Shown: positions 9,501-17,050, numbered from the stretch's first letter. The stretch is 64,000 nucleotides of DNA from CAZBME01 sp964645835 (GCA_964645835.1 CAZYDG010000060.1:1-64000), one strand, 5' to 3'. Made by a program: numbers and translations. Notes: generated by a model from the letters alone, not told the origin.

Positions 9501-9998
9501 GTGAAATCCCGTGAAAATATGGGGACGACTGCTTTTATCTATCTGCCGGCGTCGGAGAAGCTTATTGTCCCGGAAGAAGAGAAGAAACCGAAGGAAGTCG
9601 CTGCAGGCAAAGGAAAGGTGCTCCTGATGGACGACGAAGAGATGATCCTGGAAATCGGTTACGAGATGCTTAAATATCTGGGATACGAAGTGACAAAAGC
9701 GAGAAACGGCAAGGAGGCCATTGATCTTTATTTAGCGGCGAGATTGGCGGGATCGCCCTTCAAGGCTGTCATAATGGACCTTACTATTCCCGGAGGCATG
9801 GGCGGCAAGGAGACCATCCAAAAACTGTTAGAAATCGATCCGGAGATCAAAGCCATTGTATCCAGTGGATATTCCAATGATCCAGTGATGGCCGACTATC
9901 AAAACCAGGGTTTTGCCGGTGTTATTATCAAACCCTATCTATTCGGAGAATTGAAAAGGGTAATGCAGACGGTGATTTCCAACGGTCAGGGGGAATAA
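3594..9998 (+). CDS. Giant Ser/Thr kinase-AAA-GAF-PAS-histidine kinase-receiver protein
   Basis: About 2130 residues. In order: a Ser/Thr kinase domain (about 1-275) with catalytic HGDIKPSN and GTLAYMSPEQTGRMNR; an AAA-type ATPase with P-loop GYAGVGKT near 325; a long helical TPR-like region; a GAF domain near 1320-1490; two PAS domains (about 1510-1755); a histidine kinase core with phospho-acceptor in GGIAHDFNNILTG; an ATPase part with GEGIPQES and GNGLGLATTYSI; and a C-terminal receiver with acceptor aspartate in VIMDLTIPGGMGG. The architecture is a known multifunctional sensor family. The usual DFG is DLS and HRD lacks its arginine (HGD), so Ser/Thr kinase activity is uncertain. Start: this ATG gives MHISGYKILEEIG; an in-frame TTG 18 bases upstream is possible, and neither has a clear ribosome site. 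No partner gene is adjacent. Confidence 0.9.
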   Translation: MHISGYKILEEIGENEKATVYRGRRETDGKSVIIKTSGQPVLFLNEFRKAFETSQDLDIDGVVKIERLEEYEGGIALIMGDFGGVSLKKIILAKVLGLTEQLRIAVKLADILGRIHGRQIIHGDIKPSNIIVNIRTGEVKITDLSSSRAYGTDDPLNTCFMAGTLAYMSPEQTGRMNRMPDYRTDFYSLGITLYEMLSGELPFRSDDPIEQIYWHIAKTPNSLNLINPEMPAVISEIVDKLLAKNPEDRYQSAYGIKYDLEKCLTMLEEKDKVAAFKIAEKDVSEYLNIPHKIYDRESEKALLWEVYERIAGGGRSEVALMHGYAGVGKTAVIIDTYRPIIHRGAFFVEGKYDRINQEIPYSAIIQAFRGLIRQLLTESREKLAVWKKELQAAFGANGQIILDVIPEVALIVGPQPAIPALGPTEAKNVFDMVFQSFFKVFTRHEHPLVMFLDDLQNADLASLKLMETIITDEGSRYFLLVGAYREEEVGKDHPLFSALADIEKANVPTTACFVGSIGDEEIGAMMSDMFSCIKEKLMPLAALVMKKTGGNAFFVNEFITKIYREKLLRFNAEKGAWEWDMEGIDRLGVTENVIDLLIDRLKNVPEEVRRVLSLASCIGSAFRLSLLTEIRKLPFEETIKPLMAAVHEGFLLPVREIHCLEGKQDETDVFRFLHDRIQEASHSFLSPQDVRDVHLTIGRAVMKGLSAEDLDEKVFEILTHLGKGIDGITTDEEKLMVASLGVRAGRKAKAATAYAQACSFLSIGMGIMPANAWEDHYALMFSLYREMSECEYLSGNQDRSEQRFRLLKQMARTDVDQGELSAAQIALYSNAGRFADAQDIGIYALKLFELDIDVRPDQLPIQIGAELKDVQANMGDRKIEDLIHLPPLKDPRENIKMKILRELTVPAYFSNPPLFALIGLKMVNSSLIYGNSPESSYGYIIYGIFLCARLNRYEQGYRFGELAVGLNEKIGNGTLDAKVIFGFSCFINHWKRIGETSLPLLEKAYLRGREYGDFNFSSFAFSILISYKLYWGRTILSGLLAECEANIAYLAKVRNYSWYERQQLTKHVILALQGLTDGPGSFSTKDFSEIECLSRLIQMKNFSAVAYYHINKAKVLFTFEMYREALAETDETEKLIVFQSSTLVIVEHYLYQSLVLTSLYSSADGETKKKYLDILERNKKLFTLWENNCAQNYECAHLLLRAEMERISGRDLDAMELYDQAIDSALLNNQPIIAAHANELAAKFYLAKGREKVAAVYLAESVDGYKKWGAEKKVRDLTEKHTRILNHLRMKISSLRAGKAHPQETGSFGATTTSVTNMVDLMSIIKSSQAISGEIHFNRLVEKLMKILIENAGAQRGHLVIEHGVTVCVSAQCGGEAGIAVTTMPFCFDESAQDYPCSVIQYVKRTEEQIVINDAAEGGLFATDPYIVKFRPKSILCMPIVEQTKTVGILYLENQVLRDAFTPERIEVLELLSSQAAISIKNSLYYEEINRTKEELQESKEKLQNSLEEYQNLFENVQDFFYRTDMDGNLVLVSPSINKILGYSMEEALGDNLLTIYRYPEERGSLETQIKKTGYIENFETELRKKDGTYLWVSANSHYYKDKNGNILGIEGMVRDITKRKQAEEMLLDEKERLSVMLKSIGDGVIATNTDGEVILINKAAEELTGWTQKEACGRDLREVFSIIDEISRERYPNPLETAMTGSIKTLAGRILLISRDGTEKLISDSAAPIRDKDSRIVGAIIVFRDITEKRKLEMEILKNQKLESIGLFAGGIAHDFNNILTGIMGNISLARMYVNPEDKVAAKLNEAEKASLRAKDLTQQLLTFSKGGSPVKKTASITDLLRESAKFILSGSNVKSEFSLPESIWPVEVDEGQINQVINNLVLNAIQSMPNGGTISIAASNVRIEPESPLPLPGGRYVKITIRDEGEGIPQESLHKIFDPFFTTKPNGNGLGLATTYSIIRKHDGHIEVKSRENMGTTAFIYLPASEKLIVPEEEKKPKEVAAGKGKVLLMDDEEMILEIGYEMLKYLGYEVTKARNGKEAIDLYLAARLAGSPFKAVIMDLTIPGGMGGKETIQKLLEIDPEIKAIVSSGYSNDPVMADYQNQGFAGVIIKPYLFGELKRVMQTVISNGQGE

Positions 9999-10013
9999 TT
10001 CCGGTTTATTCCT

Positions 10014-10742
10014 TCATGATAGGAGCTTCAGAAGGGTCGTCTCGTATTCCTGCTTAACCTGCGGGATTCTAGGCGTGCCTAATGCATCCCGGAAAACGGC
10101 TTGCGCCCGCGATGGATCCATCGATGCCAAAGTTTTGATGGCAAGGATCTCCTTCGCTGTGCGTGGGGGAAAGATTCTTGTGACGGTATTTTTCCTCGGG
10201 TCGAAGGACTGGATGTAACCCTGGCGCATCGTATGCCCGTAGACGTTGATGCTTGCACCGATTACGTCGGTGGGGTTGTCCATGGCATGGATTCCCTTAT
10301 TGAGGGGCAGGACGATGGTTATCTCGCCCGGCCCGTACATCTTGTGTTTTGTCTCGCGCAATTCCGCGTAACCCTCAAGCTTTCCGTCATCGAGGCTTTC
10401 ATACTTCCTTTCCCCCAGATTTCCGCAAATCGTGCCGATAATACCCCATGAACCATGATCGTGAATGAAGTCCGCCATGCCGACATCCCAAATATAAGCC
10501 ATCACGGCAAATGACCGGTCGGGACTGCGGAACAGCGTATATTCGTTGGGCCATATGCCGGGCCTGTGGCTTTCGAATAAGGATGGATTGAGGATCATAT
10601 TTTTCAAATAATCGAAAAACCAGTCTTGCCGGGACAGGAGTTCCGACACCAATTCCTCGCCGTTTTCGATTTTTCGGATTATATTCTTCTCGTCAGCGAC
10701 CATCTTCTGGAATCGCCTGCAGAAGTTTTCGAATCGCTCCAT
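10014..10742 (-). CDS. Cysteine-dioxygenase-like cupin protein
   Basis: A 242-residue cupin. It carries the thiol dioxygenase iron-ligand pattern: H94-x-H96 in DFIHDHGSWGIIG and a third histidine at about 152 in NKGIHAMDNPT. Members oxidise cysteine or other small thiols with O2 to sulfinates, which is notable in an apparent anaerobe; the substrate here is unknown. The frame opens 11 codons further upstream, but the start MERFENF has AGGAGT 6 bases before it. It faces the kinase gene tail to tail with only 15 bases between stops. Confidence 0.78.
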   Translation of the reverse strand: MERFENFCRRFQKMVADEKNIIRKIENGEELVSELLSRQDWFFDYLKNMILNPSLFESHRPGIWPNEYTLFRSPDRSFAVMAYIWDVGMADFIHDHGSWGIIGTICGNLGERKYESLDDGKLEGYAELRETKHKMYGPGEITIVLPLNKGIHAMDNPTDVIGASINVYGHTMRQGYIQSFDPRKNTVTRIFPPRTAKEILAIKTLASMDPSRAQAVFRDALGTPRIPQVKQEYETTLLKLLS

Positions 10743-10784
10743 CGTGTTACTCCTTGTCTTTATACGAAAATCCATTTACCTGCT

Positions 10785-10850
10785 GATAGCCGGGGTTTTC
10801 TAACTCCGGCGCATTTGATGCGGGGCCGGGACTGGAAGGTCCCGGCTATC
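10785..10850. repeat. Nested inverted repeats between two minus-strand genes
   Basis: The outer arms GATAGCCGGG and CCCGGCTATC are exact complements 46 bases apart. An inner 8-bp stem, GCCGGGAC and GTCCCGGC, has a 6-base loop. No U-tract follows on either strand, so it is more likely a small dispersed repeat than a terminator. Confidence 0.5.
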
Positions 10851-10890
10851 GGAAAATATCACGAATTATTCGTGTTTCGTTGGAATTGAG

Positions 10891-11757
10891 TCAATCATGT
10901 TGTTTAGTCTTCCCGGTTGCGCTATGAGGTGCCCCGTATTTGCGGATATGGGTCCACGATTTGTACAGAGAATCTTCGGGGTCGGCCGCCAGGGCTTCCC
11001 GTTCCTCCCTGTATTTTTTCCGGTTTCCTTTGCTTTTGTAAAGCCGGCGATCGTTCCCTACGGGGCAGACCTTAGTGCAGATACCGCAAGGATAGCAGCG
11101 CCGCTTGACCAACTCCTCATGCATCTCAAGGCAGGCTGTCTTGTCATAGTCTGCGGCGATACGGTCCTCCCGCGCCTTGAAGGCGTTCTTGGGACAGCAC
11201 TCGGCGCAGAGTCTGCATTTTATGCACAACTCTTTCGGCTGCATGGGATCGGGTGGGATCTCGGCGGCCGTGAGTACGGAAACGAAACGGACTCGGGGAC
11301 CGAATTCGGGCGTGAGAATACACTGGTTCATCCCGATCGTGCCCAGGCCGGCATACCTTGCCGCCGGGACATGGCCGAAGGCGGCCAGGTTATTTTCCCG
11401 AAGGGCCCGCATGGACGTGTATGTATCGCGGGTGAAGGGGAATGAAGCGTACCCCATGCGGTTGAGATAACGCGTGAGTTCCACTGCCAGATCGTCGAGT
11501 TGGCGGTTTGTCGTAGCATAGAGTTCCTGATGTAGCGCCGAAGGTGTCGTCTCCACGACGGGAAGGGGCATGGACATGCCGATGACAATGACGGTTCGCG
11601 CCTGCGGGAAAATCGACGCGGGGCGGAAATCGGGCGGCACCTCGCCGAATTCGTCCCAGCGCTCAACCGGGGCAAAGCCTACGAGCTCCGCGTTTCGCTC
11701 TCTGCAGAATCGGATGATGTCGTCCTTCAGCTCCTGGCTATTGAGGGGGGGCGTCAT
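10891..11757 (-). CDS. Epoxyqueuosine-reductase-like protein with two 4Fe-4S clusters
   Basis: A 288-residue protein of the QueG-like family. The N-terminal half shows the family core (VIVIGMSMP near residue 55, AGLGTIGMNQCILTPEFG near 135). The C-terminal half has two ferredoxin motifs, CIKCRLCAECCP and CYPCGICTKVCP. QueG itself reduces epoxyqueuosine in tRNA, but it usually has a C-terminal HEAT-like extension that is missing here. This is more likely a QueG-like reductase of unknown substrate in anaerobes. The gene is short-spaced with the ACT gene upstream on the same strand. Confidence 0.72.
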   Translation of the reverse strand: MTPPLNSQELKDDIIRFCRERNAELVGFAPVERWDEFGEVPPDFRPASIFPQARTVIVIGMSMPLPVVETTPSALHQELYATTNRQLDDLAVELTRYLNRMGYASFPFTRDTYTSMRALRENNLAAFGHVPAARYAGLGTIGMNQCILTPEFGPRVRFVSVLTAAEIPPDPMQPKELCIKCRLCAECCPKNAFKAREDRIAADYDKTACLEMHEELVKRRCYPCGICTKVCPVGNDRRLYKSKGNRKKYREEREALAADPEDSLYKSWTHIRKYGAPHSATGKTKQHD

Positions 11758-11818
11758 TTGCGTTCTCCGTCATATTGAATCTGAAAAGCCGCCAGCGAAT
11801 GATTGCCATTTGTCCTGG

Positions 11819-12250
11819 TCAAAGCTTCAAAAAATCTTTCTGCGATAAAAGTTTAAATTTATTTTTTGACAGGACGGAACATGCGAAATCGAGATTATCA
11901 ACCCTCAAAACGATGATAGCATTATTCGCCAATTTATTCATGAAGGTATAAGCATAATCAATGTTCAAGTGTTCCTTGGCCAATTCGTTCAGAACCTTTC
12001 CCAGCGTGCCGGGTTCATCGGCGACTTCAACAGCCAGAACCTCAACCTCCTGAATGCTGTAGCCTTTTTCATGTAGAAGCTTGGCAGCAGAGATGGGATC
12101 GTGCACGATCATCCGGATAACGCCGAATTCCCGTGATTCGGTAATGGACAGGGCCCGGATATTAATACCGTAATCCCCCAGCAGCGTCGTAAGTTCCGCC
12201 AGAATGCCCGGTCTGTTTTCTAAAAAAACGGATATTTGTTTCAATTTCAT
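11819..12250 (-). CDS. Tandem ACT-domain protein
   Basis: A 143-residue protein made of two ACT domains. The first is MKLKQISVFLENRPGILAEL with GINIRALSI; the second starts near residue 70 with VLAVEVADEPGTLGKVL and contains LNIDYAYTF. ACT domains bind amino acids or related small ligands and usually regulate. Stand-alone tandem ACT proteins are common near acyl-CoA and phosphotransacylase genes in anaerobes. It lies 19 bases downstream of the phosphate butyryltransferase-like gene. An ATG two codons earlier, or one 16 codons upstream, is possible; the chosen start matches the family N-terminus. Confidence 0.78.
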   Translation of the reverse strand: MKLKQISVFLENRPGILAELTTLLGDYGINIRALSITESREFGVIRMIVHDPISAAKLLHEKGYSIQEVEVLAVEVADEPGTLGKVLNELAKEHLNIDYAYTFMNKLANNAIIVLRVDNLDFACSVLSKNKFKLLSQKDFLKL

Positions 12251-12269
12251 AGGCATGCCTGTTTCCGTT

Positions 12270-13193
12270 TCAATTTTTTGAACTGTTATAGGCTGCAACC
12301 ATGATGCCTAGAGCGATGGATGCCAATCTTGCTTCGGGAGGATCTGAACGTGAACTGATGAGAATAGGGACCCGGGTGCCGACAATGACGTGGGCCAAGT
12401 CTTTCCCACCGTAATAGACAAGTGATTTGCCAAAAATGTTGCCCGATTCCAGATCAGGCATGATGAGGATATCGGCTGCGCCGGCAACGGGCGATTCTAC
12501 ATTTTTTATTTTTGCCGCCTTCATCGAGATGGCATTATCCAGTGCAAAGGGACCGTCAACAATGCAGTCCGGAATATCGCCATAGGAACAGATTTTGGCA
12601 AGGGCGAGGGCATCGACGGTTGACGGAACCTCCGGCTGTACCTTCTCTACACCGGATAGAACGGCAATTTTAGGAACCTTTATCCCCAAGGCATGGGCGA
12701 CGGTCACGGCATTTCTGATGATGCCGATCTTTTGTTTCAGATCGGGCGATACATTGACGCCGCCATCGGACGCCAGCATAAGATGTTTTCGCCCTTCCCG
12801 GTTGTCTTCAAAGATGAAGACATCGCTCAGCAGATTCCCTGTTTTCAGGCTATGCGCACCACGCAATGCAGCCGCAAGAAGGCCGTTGGTAGACACGTTG
12901 CCTTTGAGCAAGAGATCGGCCTTCCCTGAAGCGGCAAGGGCAACTCCGTATTCTGCCGCGCGGTCAACATCCTTTTCATCATAAAATTCAAAGGTTTCTG
13001 GAGACAGCTTCATGCCTTTAAGAAGATTTTCAATCAGACTTTGATTACCGATCAGAACGCCACGGGCCAAGCCTTTATCCTGGGCTTCGCTGATGGCGGC
13101 AAGTGAAGAGGACTCATGGGGAGCAATAACCGCCACCCTTTTCGGCCCCAAAGCGGCGGCTTTCTTGATCAGTGTTTTAAAATCTCTAATCAT
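12270..13193 (-). CDS. Phosphate butyryltransferase/acetyltransferase family enzyme
   Basis: A 307-residue enzyme of the phosphate acetyl/butyryltransferase fold. Family signatures are DLLLKGNVSTNGLLAAAL, LMLASDGGVNVSPDLKQK and PDLESGNIFGKSLVYYGG. It would interconvert acyl-CoA and acyl phosphate. No butyrate or acetate kinase is adjacent, so whether it makes ATP from butyryl-CoA or acts on another acyl group is open. The ACT protein gene follows closely in the same direction. Confidence 0.85.
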   Translation of the reverse strand: MIRDFKTLIKKAAALGPKRVAVIAPHESSSLAAISEAQDKGLARGVLIGNQSLIENLLKGMKLSPETFEFYDEKDVDRAAEYGVALAASGKADLLLKGNVSTNGLLAAALRGAHSLKTGNLLSDVFIFEDNREGRKHLMLASDGGVNVSPDLKQKIGIIRNAVTVAHALGIKVPKIAVLSGVEKVQPEVPSTVDALALAKICSYGDIPDCIVDGPFALDNAISMKAAKIKNVESPVAGAADILIMPDLESGNIFGKSLVYYGGKDLAHVIVGTRVPILISSRSDPPEARLASIALGIMVAAYNSSKN

Positions 13194-13240
13194 TTGATTT
13201 TTCCCTGATGGTTATATTTACCTGTTCCGGCCACTATTTT

Positions 13241-13915
13241 TCACTTCGGGTAGCCCACCGTCTGGGCGAGGATGATCTTCTGGTTGGGCCGAAGCTTCAT
13301 GATCGCACCCAGCGCCGGCCGATCCACATAGGCGCGGATGACTGTGGCCAGACCCGCCGAGGCGCAGTAAAGGTATACGTTTTCACTGATGAAGCCAGTC
13401 GCCGCAGCAGCATACAGAAGTTTATCCTCGTCCGATTTTCCACCCGACTTGCCCAAATCTGCCACATAGATCAGATTAAGAGCGGCGTCTTTCACATAGG
13501 ATTGTATGCCCGTGGCCCCCCGGTGATCGCCCGGTACGATCAGTTTCAACAGGTTGGCCTTGGCGTCGTAGAGGTAAATCCCTTTTTCCATGGCGATGTA
13601 GACATCGATTTCCTGCTTGTTATTGGCCGTAGGCGCCGTCCGCTTACCCGATTCCGGTCGACTGATGCCGAAGGCCGACCACAGGAGATTGGAGAGAGTC
13701 TGCGGGGGCAGCGGTTGGGCGCTGTATGCCCGTGAAGAACTCCGTTTCGCAAGAAGCTGTAAAAATGGCTGGTCCGTTTGCGGCTTTAAAAGTTGGACTG
13801 TCTGCTCATCCGCCCCCGCCGTCACCGGCGCTACGGCCGGGAGCATCAGGCCTAGGGTAAGGATCACAGCAGCTATCCATCGGTAGGGTTTCCATCCATT
13901 GCTTCTCTGTTCCAT
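13241..13915 (-). CDS. Exported SagB-type nitroreductase-family protein
   Basis: A 224-residue protein with an N-terminal hydrophobic signal segment (residues about 13-34, ending near TAGA). Next comes a nitroreductase/SagB-type core: RSSSRAYSAQPLPPQTLSNL, the NNKQEIDVYIAM region, ATGFISENVYLYCASAGL and a final KIILAQTVGYPK. Members bind FMN and oxidise or reduce diverse substrates. A secreted version without a partner protease or cyclodehydratase gives no clue to substrate. GGAGGT 5 bases before the ATG confirms the start. Confidence 0.8.
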   Translation of the reverse strand: MEQRSNGWKPYRWIAAVILTLGLMLPAVAPVTAGADEQTVQLLKPQTDQPFLQLLAKRSSSRAYSAQPLPPQTLSNLLWSAFGISRPESGKRTAPTANNKQEIDVYIAMEKGIYLYDAKANLLKLIVPGDHRGATGIQSYVKDAALNLIYVADLGKSGGKSDEDKLLYAAAATGFISENVYLYCASAGLATVIRAYVDRPALGAIMKLRPNQKIILAQTVGYPK

Positions 13916-14195
13916 GATAAACCTCCTTTAAACGGCCACATCCGGCCATTCTTTGTCACAATTGGTTCAAAACGGTCTTGATAAAAATGATAATGTTCGT
14001 GTCTTCATTCGTTAAGATATCATTTTCAAATGTAAGAACCTAAATATAATCATTACCACCGCAATTGTAATACCATTTATCCTGAAACTGAGTCTTCGCA
14101 ACGTAAACACCGCTGACATAACCGCCGGATGCGAAAACCTCCACTTTTTCTTTCTTATCCGGAGGGCATGGTGTTATTCCTTTCCATGCGGATCG

Positions 14196-14993
14196 CTACA
14201 CCAGCCGTTCTTCCCCGGAATAGACGAAGCCGGTGTTGCTGCGGACATAGCCCAGAAGCGTCACGTTGTACTGCCGGGCAAGATGAACCGCCGCTGCCGT
14301 GGGGGTCGACCGGGACACGAGGACCGGTGCGCCCATCCGGATGACCTTGGTGATGATTTCGGACGAGACCCTGCCGCTGACGAACATCATGCCGCTCCCG
14401 GTCAGTCCCATGTTGCCTTTTTTCAGCAAGACCCCGGCAATCTTGTCGAAGCAGTTGTGGCGGCCGATATCCTCGTTGAAAAAAGAGAAGGCGTCGTGAT
14501 GGAACAGGACGCTGTGGACACCGCCGACCTCTTTGTATAGTGCGGACAACCGCTCGAATTGCTTCATAAGGTCCAGGATGTTCCGGAGGGAGAATCGTTC
14601 ATCGCCCCCCGCCGGCCGGAATTTGTCATCCTTGAGGGGATTGATGTAGGTGAAGCATTTGCCGCAGCCGGACGTGACGCTCCTCAGGCTTTCACACCTC
14701 TCCACTGATTTTCCCGGCGCAAGCTCGATCATGACGGCAAAAAGGCGCTCGTTGTAGGTGATGGAAGCGATATCTTCGATTGTGTCGATGACACCTTCGC
14801 TGTAAAGAAAGCCCAGGGCCAACTCCTCCGTAAACTGGTTGAGGCACAGGAGGGAGGCGTATTCCGTCCCATTAATATAGATCTTCAGCGATATCTCGCC
14901 GATCACCCATTTTTCCGCGTCCTCCAGCCGCACAACATCGCCGTCCACAACGATCCGCCGGACACCAAAAGGATCACACAACCTTTCATCCAT
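14196..14993 (-). CDS. fdhD: Formate dehydrogenase sulfurtransferase FdhD
   Basis: A 265-residue protein. The catalytic CxxC loop is C110-G-K-C113 in RSVTSGCGKC, followed by the later family blocks GGVHSVLFH, EDIGRHNCFDKIAG and FVSGRVSSEIITK. FdhD passes sulfur from a cysteine desulfurase to the molybdenum or tungsten cofactor of formate dehydrogenase. No formate dehydrogenase gene is in the window, but a cysteine desulfurase lies about 900 bases away in the opposite direction. The start is set by GGAGGT 7 bases upstream; an upstream in-frame ATG lacks one. Confidence 0.92.
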   Translation of the reverse strand: MDERLCDPFGVRRIVVDGDVVRLEDAEKWVIGEISLKIYINGTEYASLLCLNQFTEELALGFLYSEGVIDTIEDIASITYNERLFAVMIELAPGKSVERCESLRSVTSGCGKCFTYINPLKDDKFRPAGGDERFSLRNILDLMKQFERLSALYKEVGGVHSVLFHHDAFSFFNEDIGRHNCFDKIAGVLLKKGNMGLTGSGMMFVSGRVSSEIITKVIRMGAPVLVSRSTPTAAAVHLARQYNVTLLGYVRSNTGFVYSGEERLV

Positions 14994-15161
14994 AAAGTTC
15001 ACCTCCAATTCACACGTACCATTTCCGTACCTCTTTAGCAAGTATACGTATTATTGACTGATTTATTGTGGAAAGGTGTCGCAATACCCTTGATGATCTA
15101 TGACTACCCAAATCTGCAACAAAAATCCAAAGGCCCCAAAAACTTTGATGCATGCCTGACC

Positions 15162-15286
15162 AAGAGAAGGGGGGTATTGGTCTGGAGGCGAATTAGGATT
15201 TTTCCTACTTGTACCAGTAGTGTCATCTGCAGGATAAAACAGAGGAAAAATCCTCTGAACCGGAAGGCCAGTACTCCCCTTCTCTT
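15162..15286. repeat. Long imperfect inverted repeat in the fdhD/Rrf2 divergent region
   Basis: Arms of about 45 bases (15162-15206 and 15243-15286) pair over AAGAGAAGGGG/CCCCTTCTCTT at the outer end and AGGATTTTTCCT/AGGAAAAATCCT at the inner end, with a mismatched middle and a 36-base loop. It lies in a 412-base gene-free stretch (14994-15405) between divergent genes. It could be a miniature mobile element or a structured leader. Confidence 0.65.
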
Positions 15287-15335
15287 CACTCGATTTGACT
15301 GGAAGTTGGCGCTGGATTACGGCCTACATTTGTCC

Positions 15336-15364
15336 TTGACAAAGAAAGGAGACTGCATTAATTA
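15336..15364 (+). promoter_or_regulatory. Possible promoter of the Rrf2-nifS-mnmA-nadA operon
   Basis: A consensus TTGACA at 15336-15341 followed, after 17 bases, by TAATTA, a poor -10 match. It lies about 65 bases before the Rrf2 gene. The weak -10 box would suit a regulated promoter, but the assignment is tentative. Confidence 0.35.
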
Positions 15365-15405
15365 CTACCGTTTAAATAGGAATTATGAGGATCCTTTGTC
15401 GGCCT

Positions 15406-15864
15406 ATGAAACTTTCTACTCGATCACGATACGGTGTGCGTTTGATGCTCGCTCTGGCGGAACGTAACGGTTCGGGTCCCGTCTTTTTGAAGGATATCGC
15501 CAAAAGAGAGACCATTTCGGAAAAGTATCTGAGCCTCATCGTTATCCCTCTGCGCCGGGCCGGGTTGATCCGGTCCACGCGGGGCGCCCATGGCGGCTAT
15601 ACCCTGGCGAAAAGCTCCGCAGAGATTACGGTAAGCCATATTGTGGATATTCTGGAAGGGGAATCGTGTGTTGTGGATTGCGTGAAATACCCCGAAAACT
15701 GTCCCCGTGTTCCAACCTGCCCGTCGCGGGATATTTGGGCCGTTTTGGAGGGGAAGATCCGGGAGACACTCAGTGCGGTTACCCTGGATGATCTCGTCAG
15801 GATCGGCAGGGAAAAGGCATTTAATGTGGCCAATTCTCAGGGTGATAAAGAAAAATTAGATTAA
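15406..15864 (+). CDS. Rrf2/IscR-type Fe-S transcriptional regulator
   Basis: A 152-residue winged-helix regulator with the family start MKLSTRSRYGVRLMLAL. The wing region is IRSTRGAHGGYTLAK. A cysteine cluster follows at C88, C92, C99 and C105 (ESCVVDC, then NCPRVPTC), able to hold a Fe-S cluster. IscR-type proteins sense Fe-S status and control assembly genes; a cysteine desulfurase gene follows 16 bases later, fitting that role. An in-frame ATG 21 bases upstream exists, but the chosen start is the usual one. Confidence 0.85.
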   Translation: MKLSTRSRYGVRLMLALAERNGSGPVFLKDIAKRETISEKYLSLIVIPLRRAGLIRSTRGAHGGYTLAKSSAEITVSHIVDILEGESCVVDCVKYPENCPRVPTCPSRDIWAVLEGKIRETLSAVTLDDLVRIGREKAFNVANSQGDKEKLD

Positions 15865-15880
15865 CGATGAGACAAGTATC

Positions 15881-17050
15881 ATGAAATCTGTTTATATGGA
15901 TTATGCAGCTACGACGCCGACGGACCCCGATGTAGTCAAGGCCATGCTGCCCTATTTCAGTGAACGTTATGGCAATCCGTCGAGTCTCCATGCCTTCGGG
16001 CAATCGGCGAAACACGCCGTCGAAGAATCGCGGGAGGCCGTGGCGGCCCTGATCGGCGCCAAGGCGGAGGAGGTCGTTTTCACAAGCGGTGGCACGGAGA
16101 GCAATAATTTCGCCCTCAAAGGAACGGCCTGGGCCATGAAGAGCCGGGGCAATCACATCATCACCTCTGCCATTGAGCACCACGCCGTTTCGGAACCCCT
16201 GGCCTTCCTGGAAAAGGAGGGTTTTCGCATAACCCGGATTCCCGTGGACCCATTGGGCATGGTCGATCCAGCGGACGTGGAGGCGGCAATCACGGACGAG
16301 ACGATCCTGATTTCCGTGATGCACGGAAACAATGAGATAGGAACGATCCAGCCGATTTCGGCAATCGGCAACATGGCGAGGGAGAGAAATATCCCCTTTC
16401 ATTCCGATGCCGTACAGACCGTAGGCCATCTGCCGATTCGCGTCGACAATCTGCATGTGGATCTCCTCAGCGCCTCGGGACACAAGTTTTACGGTCCCAA
16501 GGGTGTGGGGTTCCTTTATATTCGAAAGGGAACGCGCATCCAGCCATTCCTGCACGGGGGGGAACAGGAACGTGGGCGGCGCGCCTCGACGCTGAATGTC
16601 CCGGCCATCGTCGGTATGGGGAAAGCCGCTGCCCTGGCGGGAGAACGCATGCCAGAAGACGAGACAAGGATCGGCGCCCTGCGGGACAGAATGATCGCAG
16701 CTATTTTGGAAAAGGTGGACAACAGCCGCCTGAACGGGCATCCATCATTGCGGCTGGCTAATAATGTCAATATTTCCTTTGAGTTCGTTGAAGGGGAGTC
16801 GCTGCTTTTGAACCTGGATATGGTGGGGGTGGCCTGTTCGACGGGTTCGGCCTGCGCCTCGACAACGGTAGAGCCGTCCCATGTGCTTTCCGCCATCGGC
16901 CTGTCCCACGCGCTGGCCCACGGCTCGTTGCGTTTTACGCTGGGACGGCACACGACGCCGGCCGATGTGGATTATGTCCTGGACATTCTCCCATCCATCG
17001 TCAATAAGCTGCGGGCCGTTTCACCCGCTTACAGGAAACATCATGAGTGA
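15881..17050 (+). CDS. Cysteine desulfurase (NifS/IscS family)
   Basis: A 389-residue PLP enzyme starting MKSVYMDYAATTPTDPDVV. The PLP lysine is about K202 in SASGHKFYGPKG, and the catalytic cysteine is C325 in STGSACAS. It releases sulfur from cysteine for Fe-S clusters and thio-modifications. The order Rrf2-desulfurase-mnmA-nadA, with overlapping ends, suggests it feeds tRNA thiolation and the Fe-S enzyme NadA. No iscU-type scaffold gene is adjacent. Confidence 0.92.
   Translation: MKSVYMDYAATTPTDPDVVKAMLPYFSERYGNPSSLHAFGQSAKHAVEESREAVAALIGAKAEEVVFTSGGTESNNFALKGTAWAMKSRGNHIITSAIEHHAVSEPLAFLEKEGFRITRIPVDPLGMVDPADVEAAITDETILISVMHGNNEIGTIQPISAIGNMARERNIPFHSDAVQTVGHLPIRVDNLHVDLLSASGHKFYGPKGVGFLYIRKGTRIQPFLHGGEQERGRRASTLNVPAIVGMGKAAALAGERMPEDETRIGALRDRMIAAILEKVDNSRLNGHPSLRLANNVNISFEFVEGESLLLNLDMVGVACSTGSACASTTVEPSHVLSAIGLSHALAHGSLRFTLGRHTTPADVDYVLDILPSIVNKLRAVSPAYRKHHE

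Noticed and set aside
15162..15286. Known riboswitch upstream of the Rrf2 gene
   Set aside because: The arms do not contain a riboswitch core I recognise; reported only as an inverted repeat.
15821..16741. 306-codon minus-strand open frame
   Set aside because: Antisense of the cysteine desulfurase gene, whose active-site motifs are intact on the plus strand.
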